DNA of 64,000 bases from Aspidiotus rigidus (GCA_035079385.1 JAVHKY010000028.1:2294001-2358000), one strand, 5' to 3'. Positions 1-10,639 are shown, counted from the stretch's first letter. The notes: generated by a model not told the origin, from the sequence alone. Program-made: numbers and translations.

Positions 1-1
1 A

Positions 2-885
2 TTCGATGAATTTACAGGAAGCGCTCATTTCCCTATTAAGGATCTTGACCAACTAATGATAGTCGAAGAAAAATTGAAAGATAGAAGTTTTAAGAAGGAG
101 GTGGTGAGTAATTTCGCAGTTCCTTCATCTGTGGAGCTGGAAAACCAGCCATGGCAGGAGTCACAGCAGCCCAAACTTTGAAAGGCGGCCCCTCTTGTGC
201 GTTCTGTCAACGGAAACACCTCAGCCAGGACTGTAAGAAGTATGGGACTCTTAAGAAAAGGCGTGAGAGGCTGATCGAACTTAAGAAATGCATGCTTTGC
301 GCGGCCGGAAACCATCATGCGTCGTCCTGCCCCCATGACACTGGCTGTGACCATTGTGCCAAGAAAAAACACAGCATCATTACGTGTGTGGAGTACATAC
401 TTGCTTCCCGCACTACCAACGCTTCTGCCTCCGCTTCTGACGCTTCTAAAAATGGTAAGAGTAGTAATAGCTTTAGTACACCGCTTACGAATCTTGAGCT
501 TCAAGGTACATTTGTAGAAACCTTTAGATGCAAAATCAAAACTACTGATGGCAATTATATAGACGTAAAGGGAATGCTAGATGGAGGAAGTACCTCTTCT
601 TTTATCACAAATAATTTAGTTAACAAACTTGGTTTGAAGAGACTAAACAGAATTCTCTCTCGCTTATGTAATTTCGGCAACCAAAAAATCATTTGCCAAT
701 CTTCAAATCGAGTTCTGGTCACATTCAAAAATTACCGTTCAGAAACTAAAAACTTTTATCTTCAAACCATAGATTGCATTTCAGGTACGGTCATTTCCTC
801 CCCTTCTCCCGCTTGCGTACGTTCTATTTTACCAGATAATTTACCTTATGCCGACCCAAATATTTTCTCCACCAATCATCTTTAA
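2..885 (+). pseudogene. BEL/Pao retrotransposon gag-protease fragment
   Basis: Remnant of the 5' half of a BEL/Pao polyprotein, cut by the window start. One frame is open from base 2 to a stop near 178. The main frame (151-885, 244 aa) follows in a different phase, so a frameshift separates them. The main frame has a BEL-type cysteine cluster: CAFCQRKHLSQDC near residues 16-28, then CMLCAAGNHH and further Cys/His pairs to residue 79. An aspartic protease core, MLDGGSTSSF, follows at residues 142-151 with the catalytic Asp at 144. In the family these are the RNA-binding knuckles of Gag and the A17 protease. RT, RNase H and integrase are absent, because the frame stops at 885 and is followed by AT-rich DNA. 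The family call is confident; the element is dead. Confidence 0.85.
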
Positions 886-2729
886 ATTTACTTTTATTAG
901 CGATGTTATATATTGAATTTATATTCCAAGATGAACAAAAACAAAAAATTAATTGATTTGATTAGAGCGAAAACCCGCATTTCCTGACGCATTTTTAGTC
1001 AGTGTCTTAACCACATTAGATAACAGCAATCAAACAGCTTTCACTGCATTTTTGTATATCTAAAGGACAAAAATGCAAAGAAAGCTATCTGGTAGTCGTT
1101 AATTGTTTAAGTGGTTGAGACATCGGCCATAAAAGTCAGGAGCTGATATGAGAATAAGGCGCTACCAGCTAGAAATCAATACTTTTCCTATGTTTTTGTC
1201 TATCTTAAATTATAAATGCATGGTTCTTCATCGTAATACAGAACTCTGTACTTCATCACTCAACAGAAACTGTATCTCTCATCGATCTGTGCGGACACGG
1301 TTCCAAAAACAACTACGACAATAATAAATCGTGTTTTTTCGGACCATGTTGTATGCTGTATTTGTATGAGCAGAAGTGATGGTCTCAAAATTTGTGTGAA
1401 AAATTTTCGAATTATTCGCTTAGTCGAGGGTATGTGATACATAAATAAAATTTTATTTCCCTTGTGCTCATTTTACTATTGTCATAAATTTATTCATGTG
1501 TTGGCAGACATTGTGATGGGCGCGTTTAAAAAGTACGTCAAATCAACTCAAGATTGTCTGCGTCCAGATCCAAAAAAAATTCAGGCATCCATCGGTCAGA
1601 GATTTACAAATTGGGCATACACAGTGTCCAAAAACGAAGAGAAAATGAATATTTCTGAAGCAGCAATGGAGGAATTGATGAGTAATTGTGGAATATAGAT
1701 TATTATTACCGTGGGACTCCTGTAACTCATACCCCCTTAATTCGAAAATTTCCTTGAATCGAAAGAAATTATTGGCTGAAAGAATTGTTATACTTTGAAG
1801 AAAATAGATTTTTCCCCTTTTCATTTTCTGAATTTTTTAGAAGCTCATCTTTCCCTTCAAACTGAAAATATCACCTTCCTTTATCCAAACTTTCCCTATA
1901 AATTGGAAAGCTCTCCAAGTAATTTGAAATTTTTTCTTGTCCTTTGAGTTTCAAATTATACAGGTTCTATTGTATTTGTACATATGTATACACATATTGT
2001 GCACATGCCTGCGTATAATAATACTTCATATTAATGTATTTGCACGTCAACTTGTAGCCTGGAGAAGTGTACATACAACTGGTGGTGTATCAGTACTCGA
2101 AACAGAAAACGAGTCTCGTGACGTTGAACAGCTCGCACCCGTTGAAGAGCTTCCACCCGTTGATTCACAAGATGCAGACAACAATGATACTGCTCCCTAA
2201 TTTCGTAGATTCTTAATTTCTAACTACATATATTATTTTTAGACGGGGCATATTTTAAGAAAAATTTGGAACTGCCCAAAAGTTGAGCCGACTAAATATT
2301 TTTTGGCAAAAGAGGGTAGAAAATTTTTTGCTCGCAATTTCTTTCATTTCTGTCTACTTTTTGCTGCTTTATGTCGCAAAAAAAAAAGTCTACTTTTATT
2401 ATGGCGATGTATAAATTTATATGAAAGATTTATTTCTAATAAAATTCGGATTCAAGACCTGTTGTTCAAGTTTGTATTTGAGTAAGATACCTGCTACAGT
2501 ACGGAGGGCGTTTGTAATTTGCACACACAGAACTACTTTTGATTCAGTAAATTGCAAACCACACCAAATTCGATCGTATATATTGCACACATGGTAAGTT
2601 GCACACACCTTATATACAAACGAGTAAATTTCACACAACAAATTTAATTTCATGTGCTTATTGTAAACTGAAATAATGCTAATAAAAAAAGGGGGTATTC
2701 AGTATGAGAATGTAGCGTAAAGTTGTGGT
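886..2729. other. AT-rich stretch without a recognised gene
   Basis: No recognisable domain is present. Two short plus-strand frames look somewhat protein-like. One is 1516-1698 (60 aa, lysine-rich, starting MGAFKKYVKS). The other ends at 2200 with an acidic tail (VEELPPVDSQDADNNDTAP). Neither matches a family I know, and either could be a terminal exon of a decayed transposon gene. The rest is low-complexity A/T sequence. Confidence 0.4.
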
Positions 2730-3030
2730 CATTTAGATCTGAAGATGTTACGTCTGCAGTCACATATTGATCAAAATAAGATCGATTGCAAAATTTAGAT
2801 TAAAAAAAGACGTTATTTTTTCAGTCGATTATTGGTCAAAATAACGTCAATTACACTCAGATTTAAAAAAGACGTCAATCCTTTGGTCGGTTATTGGTCA
2901 AAATAAAGTCGAAAAATAAGCGAAAATTTTTGACCGTTAATCGACCCATTAAATCTTTTGAAGATGATTCGAATGCTAGGTCGATTTATGGTCGATAAGA
3001 GGTCAAATCGACATCTTTTTTAGGTCGATT
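2730..3030. repeat. degenerate tandem repeat with GGTCGATTATTGGTC units
   Basis: A motif like GTCGATTATTGGTCAAAATAA, followed by a purine-rich stretch with GACGTC or GTCGA, recurs about every 60 bases near 2765, 2823, 2889 and in decayed form to 3025. It directly abuts the gypsy-like fragment. It is probably an old minisatellite. No coding potential is seen. Confidence 0.45.
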
Positions 3031-3042
3031 GTGTTTCCCGGG

Positions 3043-3715
3043 GGACAAATTACAATTATGTGTTGGAATTGAGTTACCCATCAATGAACTCAAGGATCGC
3101 GTATTCAAGGGACTCCATTCTCATGGGTTGGCCCAGAATCTAATGGCAGACCACATACCAGACGTTGACGCGTTATTAGCTGCAATCCGTCGAAGGGAAG
3201 CAATGTGGAAGTTTCAAGGGTACAACAAGTCTACTTCTTTCAAAGAGGAATTCGTGCGAATGCCCTTCGGTTTGTGTAACGGACCGGCCGTGTTTCAAGC
3301 TTTAATGAATAAAGTTTTGGGTGCGCGGCGCAACAGTTTCGCGTTCGCGTACTTGGATGACGTTCTCGTTTATGCCCGTACCGCTAACAAATTAAAAGAA
3401 AGACTTTATTCAGTATTCACCGCACTTTGCGGGGCTAAACCTAACATGTAAACTCTCTAAATGTTTGTTTTTCACGCAGAAGATAGAGTATTTGGGTTTT
3501 AAGGTATCCATTGGACAGCTACGACCAGGCAAGGCAAAAACAGCAGCGATTCGTGATTTCCCTGTGCCAAAGGACGCCCACCAAGTACGACGTTGGTTGG
3601 GGCTCACTGGATTTTTCCGCCGATTTGTGAAAAATTACGCCATTATAGCTTCGCCATTCATTGAGTTGACTCGAAAATCTGTTGAGTTTGTACCAAAGGT
3701 TCATTATTATTCTTA
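3043..3715 (+). pseudogene. Ty3/gypsy reverse transcriptase fragment
   Basis: Two adjacent frames encode the RT fingers/palm and thumb of a Ty3/gypsy element. The first, to about 3450, has RMPFGLCNGPAVFQ and the catalytic box AYLDDVLVYA (YxDD-type). The second, from about 3430, has IEYLGFKVS and RRWLGLTGFFRRFVKNYA, the conserved RT-to-RNase H connection. A one-base frameshift near 3430 separates them. Upstream of the palm, about 3045-3230 reads as an unrelated stretch ending AAIRRREAMWKFQG. The usual RT N-terminus is missing, which suggests an internal deletion that joined a more 5' part of the element to the palm. No LTR is visible. The family call is confident; the element is dead. Confidence 0.85.
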
Positions 3716-3727
3716 CAAAGTAATATA

Positions 3728-4030
3728 AGTAGTAAGGTCGCCCCTTCGGTACACCTGTACCGAAAGGGTGACTGTATGGAAAAAAAAAATTTGGAAAAAA
3801 TTAAAAAAATTGAAAAAAAAAATTAAATTAAATTAAAATTAAAAATAATTATATTATTTCAACCTTCGCCATGAGCCTAGAACTGTACCGAAAGGGGGAC
3901 TGTATAAAAAAATAAAAATTAAAAAAAAAATAAAATAAAATAAAATATAAATCTATTTTTTTATATGTCAGTGTGAGTCTAGAACTGTACCAAAAGGGGG
4001 ACTGAATGAGAAAAATATATCTAATAAGTC
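3728..4030 (+). repeat. left terminal inverted repeat of the Polinton-like element
   Basis: The outer ~60 bases match the right end almost perfectly: AGTAGTAAGGTCGCCCC against AGTAGTAAGGTCCCCCC on the complement. Three to four subterminal copies of TGTACCRAAAGGGGGACT lie at about 3759, 3886, 3983 and 4034, separated by A-rich or AT-repeat DNA. Such subterminal arrays are often protein-binding sites. Confidence 0.75.
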
Positions 4031-4220
4031 TAGAAGTGTACCAAAAGGGGGACTAAATGAAAAAAGTATGAGTCCACTATTAGAGTCTAGCATAAGTATC
4101 ATTGTCATCCTCATCACTAGAAGTATAATTCTCTTCTTCTTCTTCTTCGTCTTGAAATATAATTAGATATTCGATCGAATCTATTTATTGTTCAACAAAG
4201 TACTTCAAAGGAAAAAGAAA

Positions 4221-4567
4221 ATGTTTCTTCTAATAATTGTTCTTATTGTTTTTATAATGATTTTTGCAATAATCTACTACTTTATTCGGTGAGTACCTAT
4301 TTTTCAAATTTTTCTTGCTTTTTTGTTCTGTTTTCTACAAGTTTTTTTTTTTATAAAATAGTGCTGCTAGAGAAAACAATCCCTCACTAGAAGATCCTGA
4401 TTCTCATCCAGAAGATATGACGTGAGTTTTTTCAATTATTATACTCGGAAATGTTCTCTGTTTCTTTTTTAACATGTTTTTTGTTTTTTTTATGAAATAG
4501 TAATACCATTCAAGAAGAAGAAGAACTAGGCCTAGATCATGAAGATGAAGAAGACGAAATTATTTAA
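4221..4567 (+). CDS. small acidic-tailed membrane protein, three predicted exons
   Basis: Predicted exons are 4221-4288, 4362-4421 and 4501-4567. Both introns have consensus signals: CG/GTGAGT with ATAAAATAG, and AC/GTGAGT with ATGAAATAG. The joined frame is 64 aa. Residues 2-21 are almost wholly Leu/Ile/Val/Phe/Met, which suits a signal anchor or single transmembrane helix. An Arg-Ala-Ala-Arg turn follows, then a strongly acidic tail ending DEEDEII. It lies centrally in the Polinton-like element, plus orientation. I recognise no homologue. The intron signals and frame agreement support a real gene, but expression is unproven. A type II or tail-out single-pass protein is inferred from composition. 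Confidence 0.5.
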
Positions 4568-4875
4568 GAGACAAGTTATGTGTAATCAAAGCTCTGGCTG
4601 CAATTTTAACAGACTACAAATCCGAATATAAATATAATCTTTGGTACTTCAAACCACAGGCTTCAGGAAACACGGATGAGAGATTTTGTAATGTTAAGGT
4701 GTTATTAGAATCCAATGGGACACGTGTAGGAATTATATCCCCGGTTTCATCAACAATTTTCAAATATTTCTCCATCCAACAACTCTTCACAACCTACATT
4801 TTTAGTCGATTCTGGCTCTTTTTGGTCGTTTTTAGTCGAAATTGGCTCTTTTTTTTTATACACATGGTCGAATAA
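4549..4875 (+). other. open frame without start codon inside the Polinton-like element
   Basis: An open frame of about 108 codons overlaps the end of the small membrane-protein gene in another phase. Its first half looks protein-like (IKALAAILTDYKSEYKYNLWY, one mixed polar/aromatic segment). The second half is hydrophobic and low in complexity. There is no ATG near the beginning, so it would have to be a 3' exon. No family is recognised. Confidence 0.2.
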
Positions 4876-4947
4876 TAGGAAAGAAGAAGACGTATTTAAA
4901 ACCTCGTTGATATATTTCTAACGAGAGAAATATACAAGAAGTCTTTA

Positions 4948-5263
4948 TACTTATTAGATATATTTTTCTCATTCAGTCCCCCTTTTGGTACAGTTCTAGA
5001 CTCACACTGACATATAAAAAAATATATTTATATTTTATTTTATTTTATTATTTTTCAATTTTTTATTTTTTTATCATTTTATTTTTTTATACAGTCCCCC
5101 TTTCGGTACAGTTCTAAGCTCATGGCGAAGGTTGAAATAATATTATTATTTTTTATTTTTTTTTTATTCTTCTATTTTTTTTTTTAATTTTTTTTTTCCA
5201 AATTTTTTTTTCCATACAGTCACCCTTTTGGTACAGGTGTACCGAAGGGGGGACCTTACTACT
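4948..5263 (-). repeat. right terminal inverted repeat of the Polinton-like element
   Basis: Inverse of the left repeat. It contains AGTCCCCCTTTTGGTACA-type motifs near 4975, 5093 and 5218, and T-rich tracts in place of the A-rich tracts of the left arm. The inner limit is where CTTATTAGATATATTTTTCTC stops matching the left side. Confidence 0.75.
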
Positions 5264-6345
5264 AATATATTCATAATTGCTCTGCACACAGGCTATAATA
5301 AGCCTATGTGCGTTGAGAGTTATCTTCAACAATTTGTACGTGAGTCTAATCAATTACATTCGGAAGGAATTTTGATTGATGACCAAAGATATAAATTTAG
5401 TATCATCAGAATTATAGGAGACGCTCCGGCTCGGGTCATGTTTTTGAATCTGATTTCATATAATGCTCATGGGCATTGCTCATATTGCCACGTACATGGT
5501 GGACATTTGAATAACAGAAATTATTTCTATGACGATGAAGCATATTCAGGGTACACTAAACTGTGTCCATTGGTACAGAAAAGCGAAGTTGCGATAAATT
5601 TTGCGAAGTATCATAAATATTTGTCAAATAAATTTCCTGATTATCCAGTTGCAGAAGTTCGAACGGATAATGCCGAAGAGTACATATTGAAGAGGAATAG
5701 ACACTTCAATTATTCATCTCAGGTGAAAATTGTTGCCAGGAAAGGACGCATAGTGGTAGCGGACAGGGATTTTGTCCACGGTGACTTTGTGGTTGAGTAC
5801 GTTGGTGACAGTTTTATAATCTGGAATACATGCCCAAACTTCAGAACGGATGTACACCTTTGATGGAATTAGAACATATTGACCTAATGGAGGATTGTCC
5901 ATTATGATCTCATGCATCAACTTGTGCGGCTTGTCAAAGTGTTTTTCAAATTCATAACGTCACAGAAAGAAACAAAGTACGAAGCGAGCGATCCAAGTTA
6001 TATAAAATGACTGATGGACAAGTTGATGCTGTATCACGTTCATTAATGAGTATTCAAGTAACTGAAAGTTTTGATAGAAATCAGCAATGGAGGGCAACAC
6101 AACGCAGATTCTTTCTGTTATATGCGGCCCCTATTGTCCTCCATAAACATGTATCAAGAGCAGTGTACGGTCGTAATTTCCTTCTACTCCATTTCAGTTT
6201 TCGTGTCCTAAGCACTCCACATACTTAGCCCACAGAAATTGAACAAATTCAGCCCTACTTAGAAGAGTACGTTCAAACATTTGCCAACTTTTTGGGATTG
6301 AAACAATTACTCATGACGGTGTTTGCCAACTCTGTTTCTCTATTT
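5264..6345 (+). pseudogene. Tnp2-type (CACTA-related) transposase relic
   Basis: Several frames add up to the transposase family found in many insect genomes that resembles Tnp2. Segments in order are ALHTGYNKPMCVESYLQQFV, then DAPARVMFLNLISYNAHGHC with paired cysteines (HCSYCHVHGG), then TPLMELEHIDLMEDCPL (about 5850-5905). After these come QQWRATQRRFFLLYAAPIVL (about 6085-6145) and GRNFLLLHFSFRVLSTP (to about 6225), with a last conserved piece to about 6300. Stops and frame changes occur near 5863, 5907 and 6225. The Polinton-like element abuts the left edge, so the 5' part is missing. A foreign SET-like stretch sits at 5723-5810. Family recognition is by motif memory and is good but not certain. 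Confidence 0.65.
5723..5810 (+). other. SET-domain (SETD8/KMT5A-like) fragment inside the transposase relic
   Basis: About 30 codons read VARKGRIVVADRDFVHGDFV followed by VEYVGD. This matches the start of a SET methyltransferase domain of the SETD8/PR-Set7 type (GKGRGV...F..GDFVVEY.GD). It is in frame with the transposase codons on the left and is preceded by a perfect acceptor-like ATTCATCTCAG. The rest of the SET domain (cofactor and lysine-binding parts) is absent, so it cannot be an active enzyme. It looks like an exon captured by, or inserted into, the transposon. Confidence 0.6.
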
Positions 6346-7258
6346 ATTGTTTTTGTAGTTGTGTTTGCCTTGTGTCGTCCCCCCCCCCCTATACCACATA
6401 TTAATAAATAAATAATAATAATCACGCCTGCAACTCGTCCCCAAAAGGGCATCGGCAATATGTTTATAATAATATCTTGTAAAAATGTCCTGAAATTAAA
6501 TAAAGGTGTATTTGAATTGAATTGAATTGAAGTTTGAAGATTTTCACTTTAGTACACCTGCAATGCATGTGCCGCCCCCTCCCCTAAAAAAAAGAAGAAA
6601 ACAAGAAAAGGGAAACCAAAACTGAAAGAATTAGGTTTCCTTGCCTATTTAATGAGCTATAAATACCTGTTAGGAGGAAATGGAAAAAAAAGAAAGTCGG
6701 TGTTTCAATGTTACCTTTTGTTGCGTTGTCACCCTAAAACAAGGTTATTGGGCTAGCATACATTTGTTTATCTAGGGATTTAGACTTTTTCTTGCCTTTG
6801 AGCTTATTTCACAATTCTGAAAATCTCTTTCATCATCAATTCTTTGTTCTATATTGTTGCAAGCATTCTTAATGAAAACTTGTATTCAAAACGAATAATC
6901 TGTAAATTACTCTTTTGCAATTTTTTTTCCCTTTTCGTTTCTTAGGTAAGTAACGTACCAATTTTTGTTTTTCAACTTTTTATTCTCCTTCATCATTCCA
7001 AATGTTTTCATTGGCAACCCCAATCAGTATATTGTCACACTTTTTAGAATATCGAACAAATTGGCTGAATAAAGTTTCATATGAGTCAACTTTGTCCCTC
7101 TTCAATATAAAGCAGAAAGGGAGTTCGATTGTTTGAAAAAATTATTGTATCCGACTTTACGCTATTTCCGTGCTTTCAAAATACGGTACCTATAAGTACA
7201 TATACTCGACAATTTGGAGGTGAATTGTTCATGTCTTGATATTCACCATAGGTAAGTA
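6346..7258. other. non-coding stretch with simple repeats
   Basis: Contains a C10 tract (about 6380), an AATAA-rich run, a GAATT repeat near 6512-6530 that resembles a retroposon tail, and otherwise AT-rich DNA. I see no gene. Confidence 0.5.
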
Positions 7259-7669
7259 ATGGAGCCCAATCCTCAGAAAACAATTCCAAACCAAAGTGTA
7301 GGTAATTCAAGAGAGGAAGCATTGCGCTCACCAGTCGAGATGCAACCTTGTAAGCCCGTGGCAGCCGCCTTCTTCCCGGCATCCTCTACCGGGAGCGCAA
7401 CGGGAGACCAGCTGCGCCTTCTACAATCGGCTTACTCGTACCAAACTGAGTTGCTCCGCTCCCCCGCGCTACTCGGAAGCTCTGATCCAGCCTTGGGTGA
7501 GTATCCCCCTCTCCCCTCCCCCTCCCATTCTTACACCCTCTGTTTGTTTCAGCTTCAAGCAACCTGGCCCCAGCCGCTGGTTTGGCCTCGCTATCAGATC
7601 CTAGTGCCATCGCCTCAAATGACATCACCAGCCTGGCACCATTTGCCACCAAAGACCCCTTTCTGGCTC
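7259..7669 (+). CDS. GC-rich two-exon segment of an unrecognised gene
   Basis: Two exons are proposed, 7259-7496 and 7553-7669. The 56-base intron begins G/GTGAGT and ends CTGTTTGTTTCAG; it is short but pyrimidine-rich. The joined frame stays open and gives a Ser/Ala/Leu/Pro-rich protein (DQLRLLQSAYSYQTELLRSP; later TSLAPFATKDPFLA). Exon 2 ends at a good donor, GCTC/GTGAGT; if that is not used, the frame stops at 7684. GC content is clearly higher than the surroundings, unlike the nearby relics. The true 5' end may be an upstream exon, as an acceptor-like CTCACCAG lies at about 7325-7335. The composition suggests a transcriptional regulator, but I cannot name it. Confidence 0.45.
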
Positions 7670-7682
7670 GTGAGTTGAGAAG

Positions 7683-8441
7683 ATGAAAACACGGACGCAG
7701 ACTACGTCAACAGAGTCTGGAATAGAAGTTCCCAATGTAAATGACGGTAACGAACCTTCGGTTGGTTAAGAAGAGAACAGCAGCGCGGCGACTGGTAATA
7801 CTTCGGCTAATATGAGCTCAGAAATAGAAAAGTTGGACGCGGCTCTCGGCCCGATTCTAGGAAAGTTTTTGAATGTTAATCCGGAAACTATGACGTACGA
7901 AAAACAATCTCCACGTGAGAAAATACGCGAGAAAATGCTCACGTTCATAATCCCGCAAATTCCGGATTCGGACAAACTACAAGGAACAAAGAATTATCAG
8001 CCATGGTTGAACCGTTTGGAACTTGGTTTGAGGTCAGTGGAACTTGAACAATATATTACTGATGAATTTGGTGGTCAAACCACAGATGACCTATCAGAAG
8101 AAACGAGAACGATGCACGATGCCCAGGCACTGCAATACTTAAGAGCAACTCTCACACCTGAAAAAGCTAACTTTATTATTCGTAAGAAAACAGCTTACGC
8201 AGTATTCAAGGTGATCGAAACTATGTTCTCCGGACAGGAACACCAAGAACTAATCCTCCTGGAAGAGAATTATAACAGGTTACACTTCCGAGCTCACTAT
8301 AATCCAATCAAATTCGTCAACGATTTTGAAAATAGAATTGAACAATACAAAGAATTGGGTACAGTTTTTGATGAAGAACTCTTGATAGCCCGATTCCTCG
8401 TCAAAATTTACGACCATTATATAACTGGCCACTTATCATAA
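7683..8441 (+). pseudogene. copia-type gag fragment
   Basis: The long frame 7812-8441 (209 aa) has the organisation of Ty1/copia Gag (UBN2-like). KLQGTKNYQPWLNRLELGL is the conserved W-containing N-terminal motif. ALQYLRATLTPEKANFI and AYAVFKVIETMFSG follow, then an ILLEENYNRLHF helix. The protein stops before any zinc knuckle. An ATG at 7683 begins a short leader in another frame that stops near 7769, so the gene is disrupted. It lies just after the donor site of the preceding exon, as expected for an insertion into an intron. No LTR was found. Confidence 0.7.
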
Positions 8442-8860
8442 TTCGTTATCAAAGCACATTGTACGCGGTTTGTATAGTTTTACAAAGTAAGAACATACTT
8501 CCGCTTCATCAAACCTGAGGTGAGTTTGAGAAGAGGATGACGCTATATGATTCGGTAATCGATACTCTCAACTTATCGTTATTCCGTCCATTAATTATTT
8601 TGGTAATCTAAATGGATATTCGAAAGATGTTACGAGAAAGGGAGAGTTTTGGAAGAACGAGAAATATTTCTAAAAATGTGGGTTGACTACAATGTTCTGA
8701 TGTCCAAAAGAAGATTTCACATTTGGAAAAAGAGATTGATTTCATCCATTGCATATTGCGCAGGAGAACAAAGCTCGAAACGAGAAAAGAGAAGATAAGC
8801 ATGTTTGCGATATTAAATCAATTCTGCGTTATATTAAAGAGACGGTACTTTTCGTTTCAG

Positions 8861-9044
8861 CTTCAGCAAGACCTCCGGCAGAGTCTAGTAGAGCAGCAAA
8901 TCCTGAACGAATCGGAGATAGTGTTTACACGCAGTAGCGACAGTGCACTACAACGTCAATTCGAAGCCGATCTCATACAGGGGCAATACATTTGCCGTAT
9001 CGGCCTCCTGAAGGAATTCTCATCGTCGGTGTCACATATAGAAG
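8861..9044 (+). other. possible exon, unrecognised
   Basis: An open segment follows a strong acceptor (TTTTCGTTTCAG) and runs to a possible donor (GAAG/GTGTGG). It encodes LQQDLRQSLVEQQILNESEI and a polar continuation to VSHIE, with a helix-friendly composition. The frame itself continues to a stop at 9073. No homology is recognised, and its phase does not match the preceding candidate exon, so it need not belong to the same gene. Confidence 0.25.
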
Positions 9045-9942
9045 GTGTGGCAGGCATAGGAGAGCCTCGTTAGACAAGCATACACTGGTGCGAAGGAGTA
9101 CTAGTTTCAAGATGCGGTTAAACGATAAAACTATTTCAATTTAGAAGGACAATACTCCAAATTCGAAGCCATGACATATTTCGAAACTCAACCATCTAAA
9201 GAGGGTCAGAGAGGAAGAAAGCGAGATGAATGTAATACACGCGTACGACTGCAAGATGGCGCGTGTTAAATACAGTTGAACACATTGTAAAGAATATCGT
9301 GAATGAGTTACAATAGCACGTGCACTTCTTGCACGCAATAGAGAGCATTTTCAAGAAGTTTATACGTGATTTTGTAAAGACGTTGTCTGTACTTTCCAAA
9401 GATAGTTCTGATTCTAACATCTCAATCATAGTAAATTTACGACAACGGACACGTTCACAGTAACACAAGAAAGATTATGAAACAATAAATCTCTGCCTTC
9501 CCTCTTTTTAAGAACAAATCAAACACAGGTATTGATGGATGCTCTGAATTTTTTCATTTGTCAACAGAGATGACTATATTACGTTCACATTATTTTTTCG
9601 AAAGAGAAAACTACATTTATACTAATTTGTGAGTGTATTCCAGTTTTTGGGGCTCAAAGCACCTAAGAAGGAGGGATTTAGGGATCGAGGTAAAACATAT
9701 GAGGCCGAAAAGTCCTTTCTCAAGACTATTGAAAATATTTGATACGGCTTTCAACCTCAACAGTCCTCAAGAGAAGGGTTTTTTCCTTGTCGACCAGCAA
9801 CAGCTTTCAAAATGTTTGGAATAGACAATAGACTCCAGCTTACCAATTTTGACTATTAGCTTCAAGACTCTAGGCCCCAGCTTTTGATCTGATAACCCGT
9901 GTACTCTTCTTGGTTATCACTATAACGTGTTCTTTTAATCAG
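9045..9942. other. no recognisable gene
   Basis: AT-rich sequence with only short frames in all phases. Nothing here could be assigned to a gene, RNA or element. Confidence 0.4.
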
Positions 9943-10107
9943 GTTCCAAAATACTTCAAGTTCACTCTATTTTATTACTCCCCATATTCAGAAGATACGG
10001 GAGTTCGAGTAAATCGGTATCAAATTAAATTGGCTCCTTCTACGGGTTTCGAAGGGTCAACTACCCATCACGACATCACGATCAATAACATTCAATCCTA
10101 CCATGAG
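9943..10107 (+). CDS. single 165-bp exon candidate, unrecognised
   Basis: Exactly 55 codons lie between a pyrimidine-rich acceptor (TCTTTTAATCAG) and a donor (CATGAG/GTAGGC), both in phase 0. The encoded segment, including FKFTLFYYSPYSEDTG and VNRYQIKLAPSTGF, alternates hydrophobic and polar residues like a beta-sandwich. No stop interrupts it and the frame is protein-like throughout. I do not recognise the family. No partner exons are identifiable nearby. Confidence 0.4.
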
Positions 10108-10639
10108 GTAGGCTTTTTCTATATTCGCCTCTAATTCTTTCTCCCGCAGTCGGAAGTTTAAAAGTATGCAACCACATTCTTTGTCAACGGAGGACCAGCA
10201 TGTAAAAAGTCATTCAAGGAAGGTCCAGATTCTGTTTTAGCAGAGGCATCATAAACAATGCGCAATTTACTGCCTTGAATGGTATATAGTGTATGGTCAC
10301 CTTAAGACTCCCAGACCCTCTGACATCTGTCATAGGCCAGAAATATAGCATAACGGACATTTGTGCTCAGGAAATTCTTCCAACACCTGCCCATCAAAGA
10401 GATAATGTCACCATTGAACACCGAACAAATTAATAGATTGAAAACAATTGCTTTAAAGCCTGCTGCAGAAAGAATTATCGACAAGAAGTACAATACGCTT
10501 CCAATTTACCTAAATAACAATGAAAAGAGGAGTAATAATCATTTTTCAATTTGATTTATATAGGAAGGAAGGAAGCTTTATCGACTCATCTGATTCAGGT
10601 GATGAAGAATCAAAGAAACCTATTCCACAACAACCAATA

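Larger units (their letters stand above)
3728..5263. mobile_element. non-autonomous Polinton/Maverick-like element (1,536 bp)
   Basis: The element starts AGTAGTAAGGTC and ends with its inverse complement. It is flanked on both sides by the 6-bp direct repeat AATATA (3722-3727 and 5264-5269). The inverted repeats are about 300 bp and contain an internally repeated motif, TGTACCAAAAGGGGGACT. Among known DNA transposons, a 6-bp duplication, 5'-AG ends and TIRs of hundreds of bases are the Polinton signature. No polymerase B, integrase, protease or capsid gene is present, so it would be a deletion derivative or a MITE-like passenger. The interior carries a plausible spliced small gene and a second open frame. 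Assignment to Polintons is inference from end structure only. Confidence 0.65.

Noticed and set aside
5228..5300. Start of a gene at 5228 inside the right inverted repeat
   Set aside because: The apparent N-terminus is TIR sequence fused by chance to the transposase relic; the insertion boundary is at 5263.
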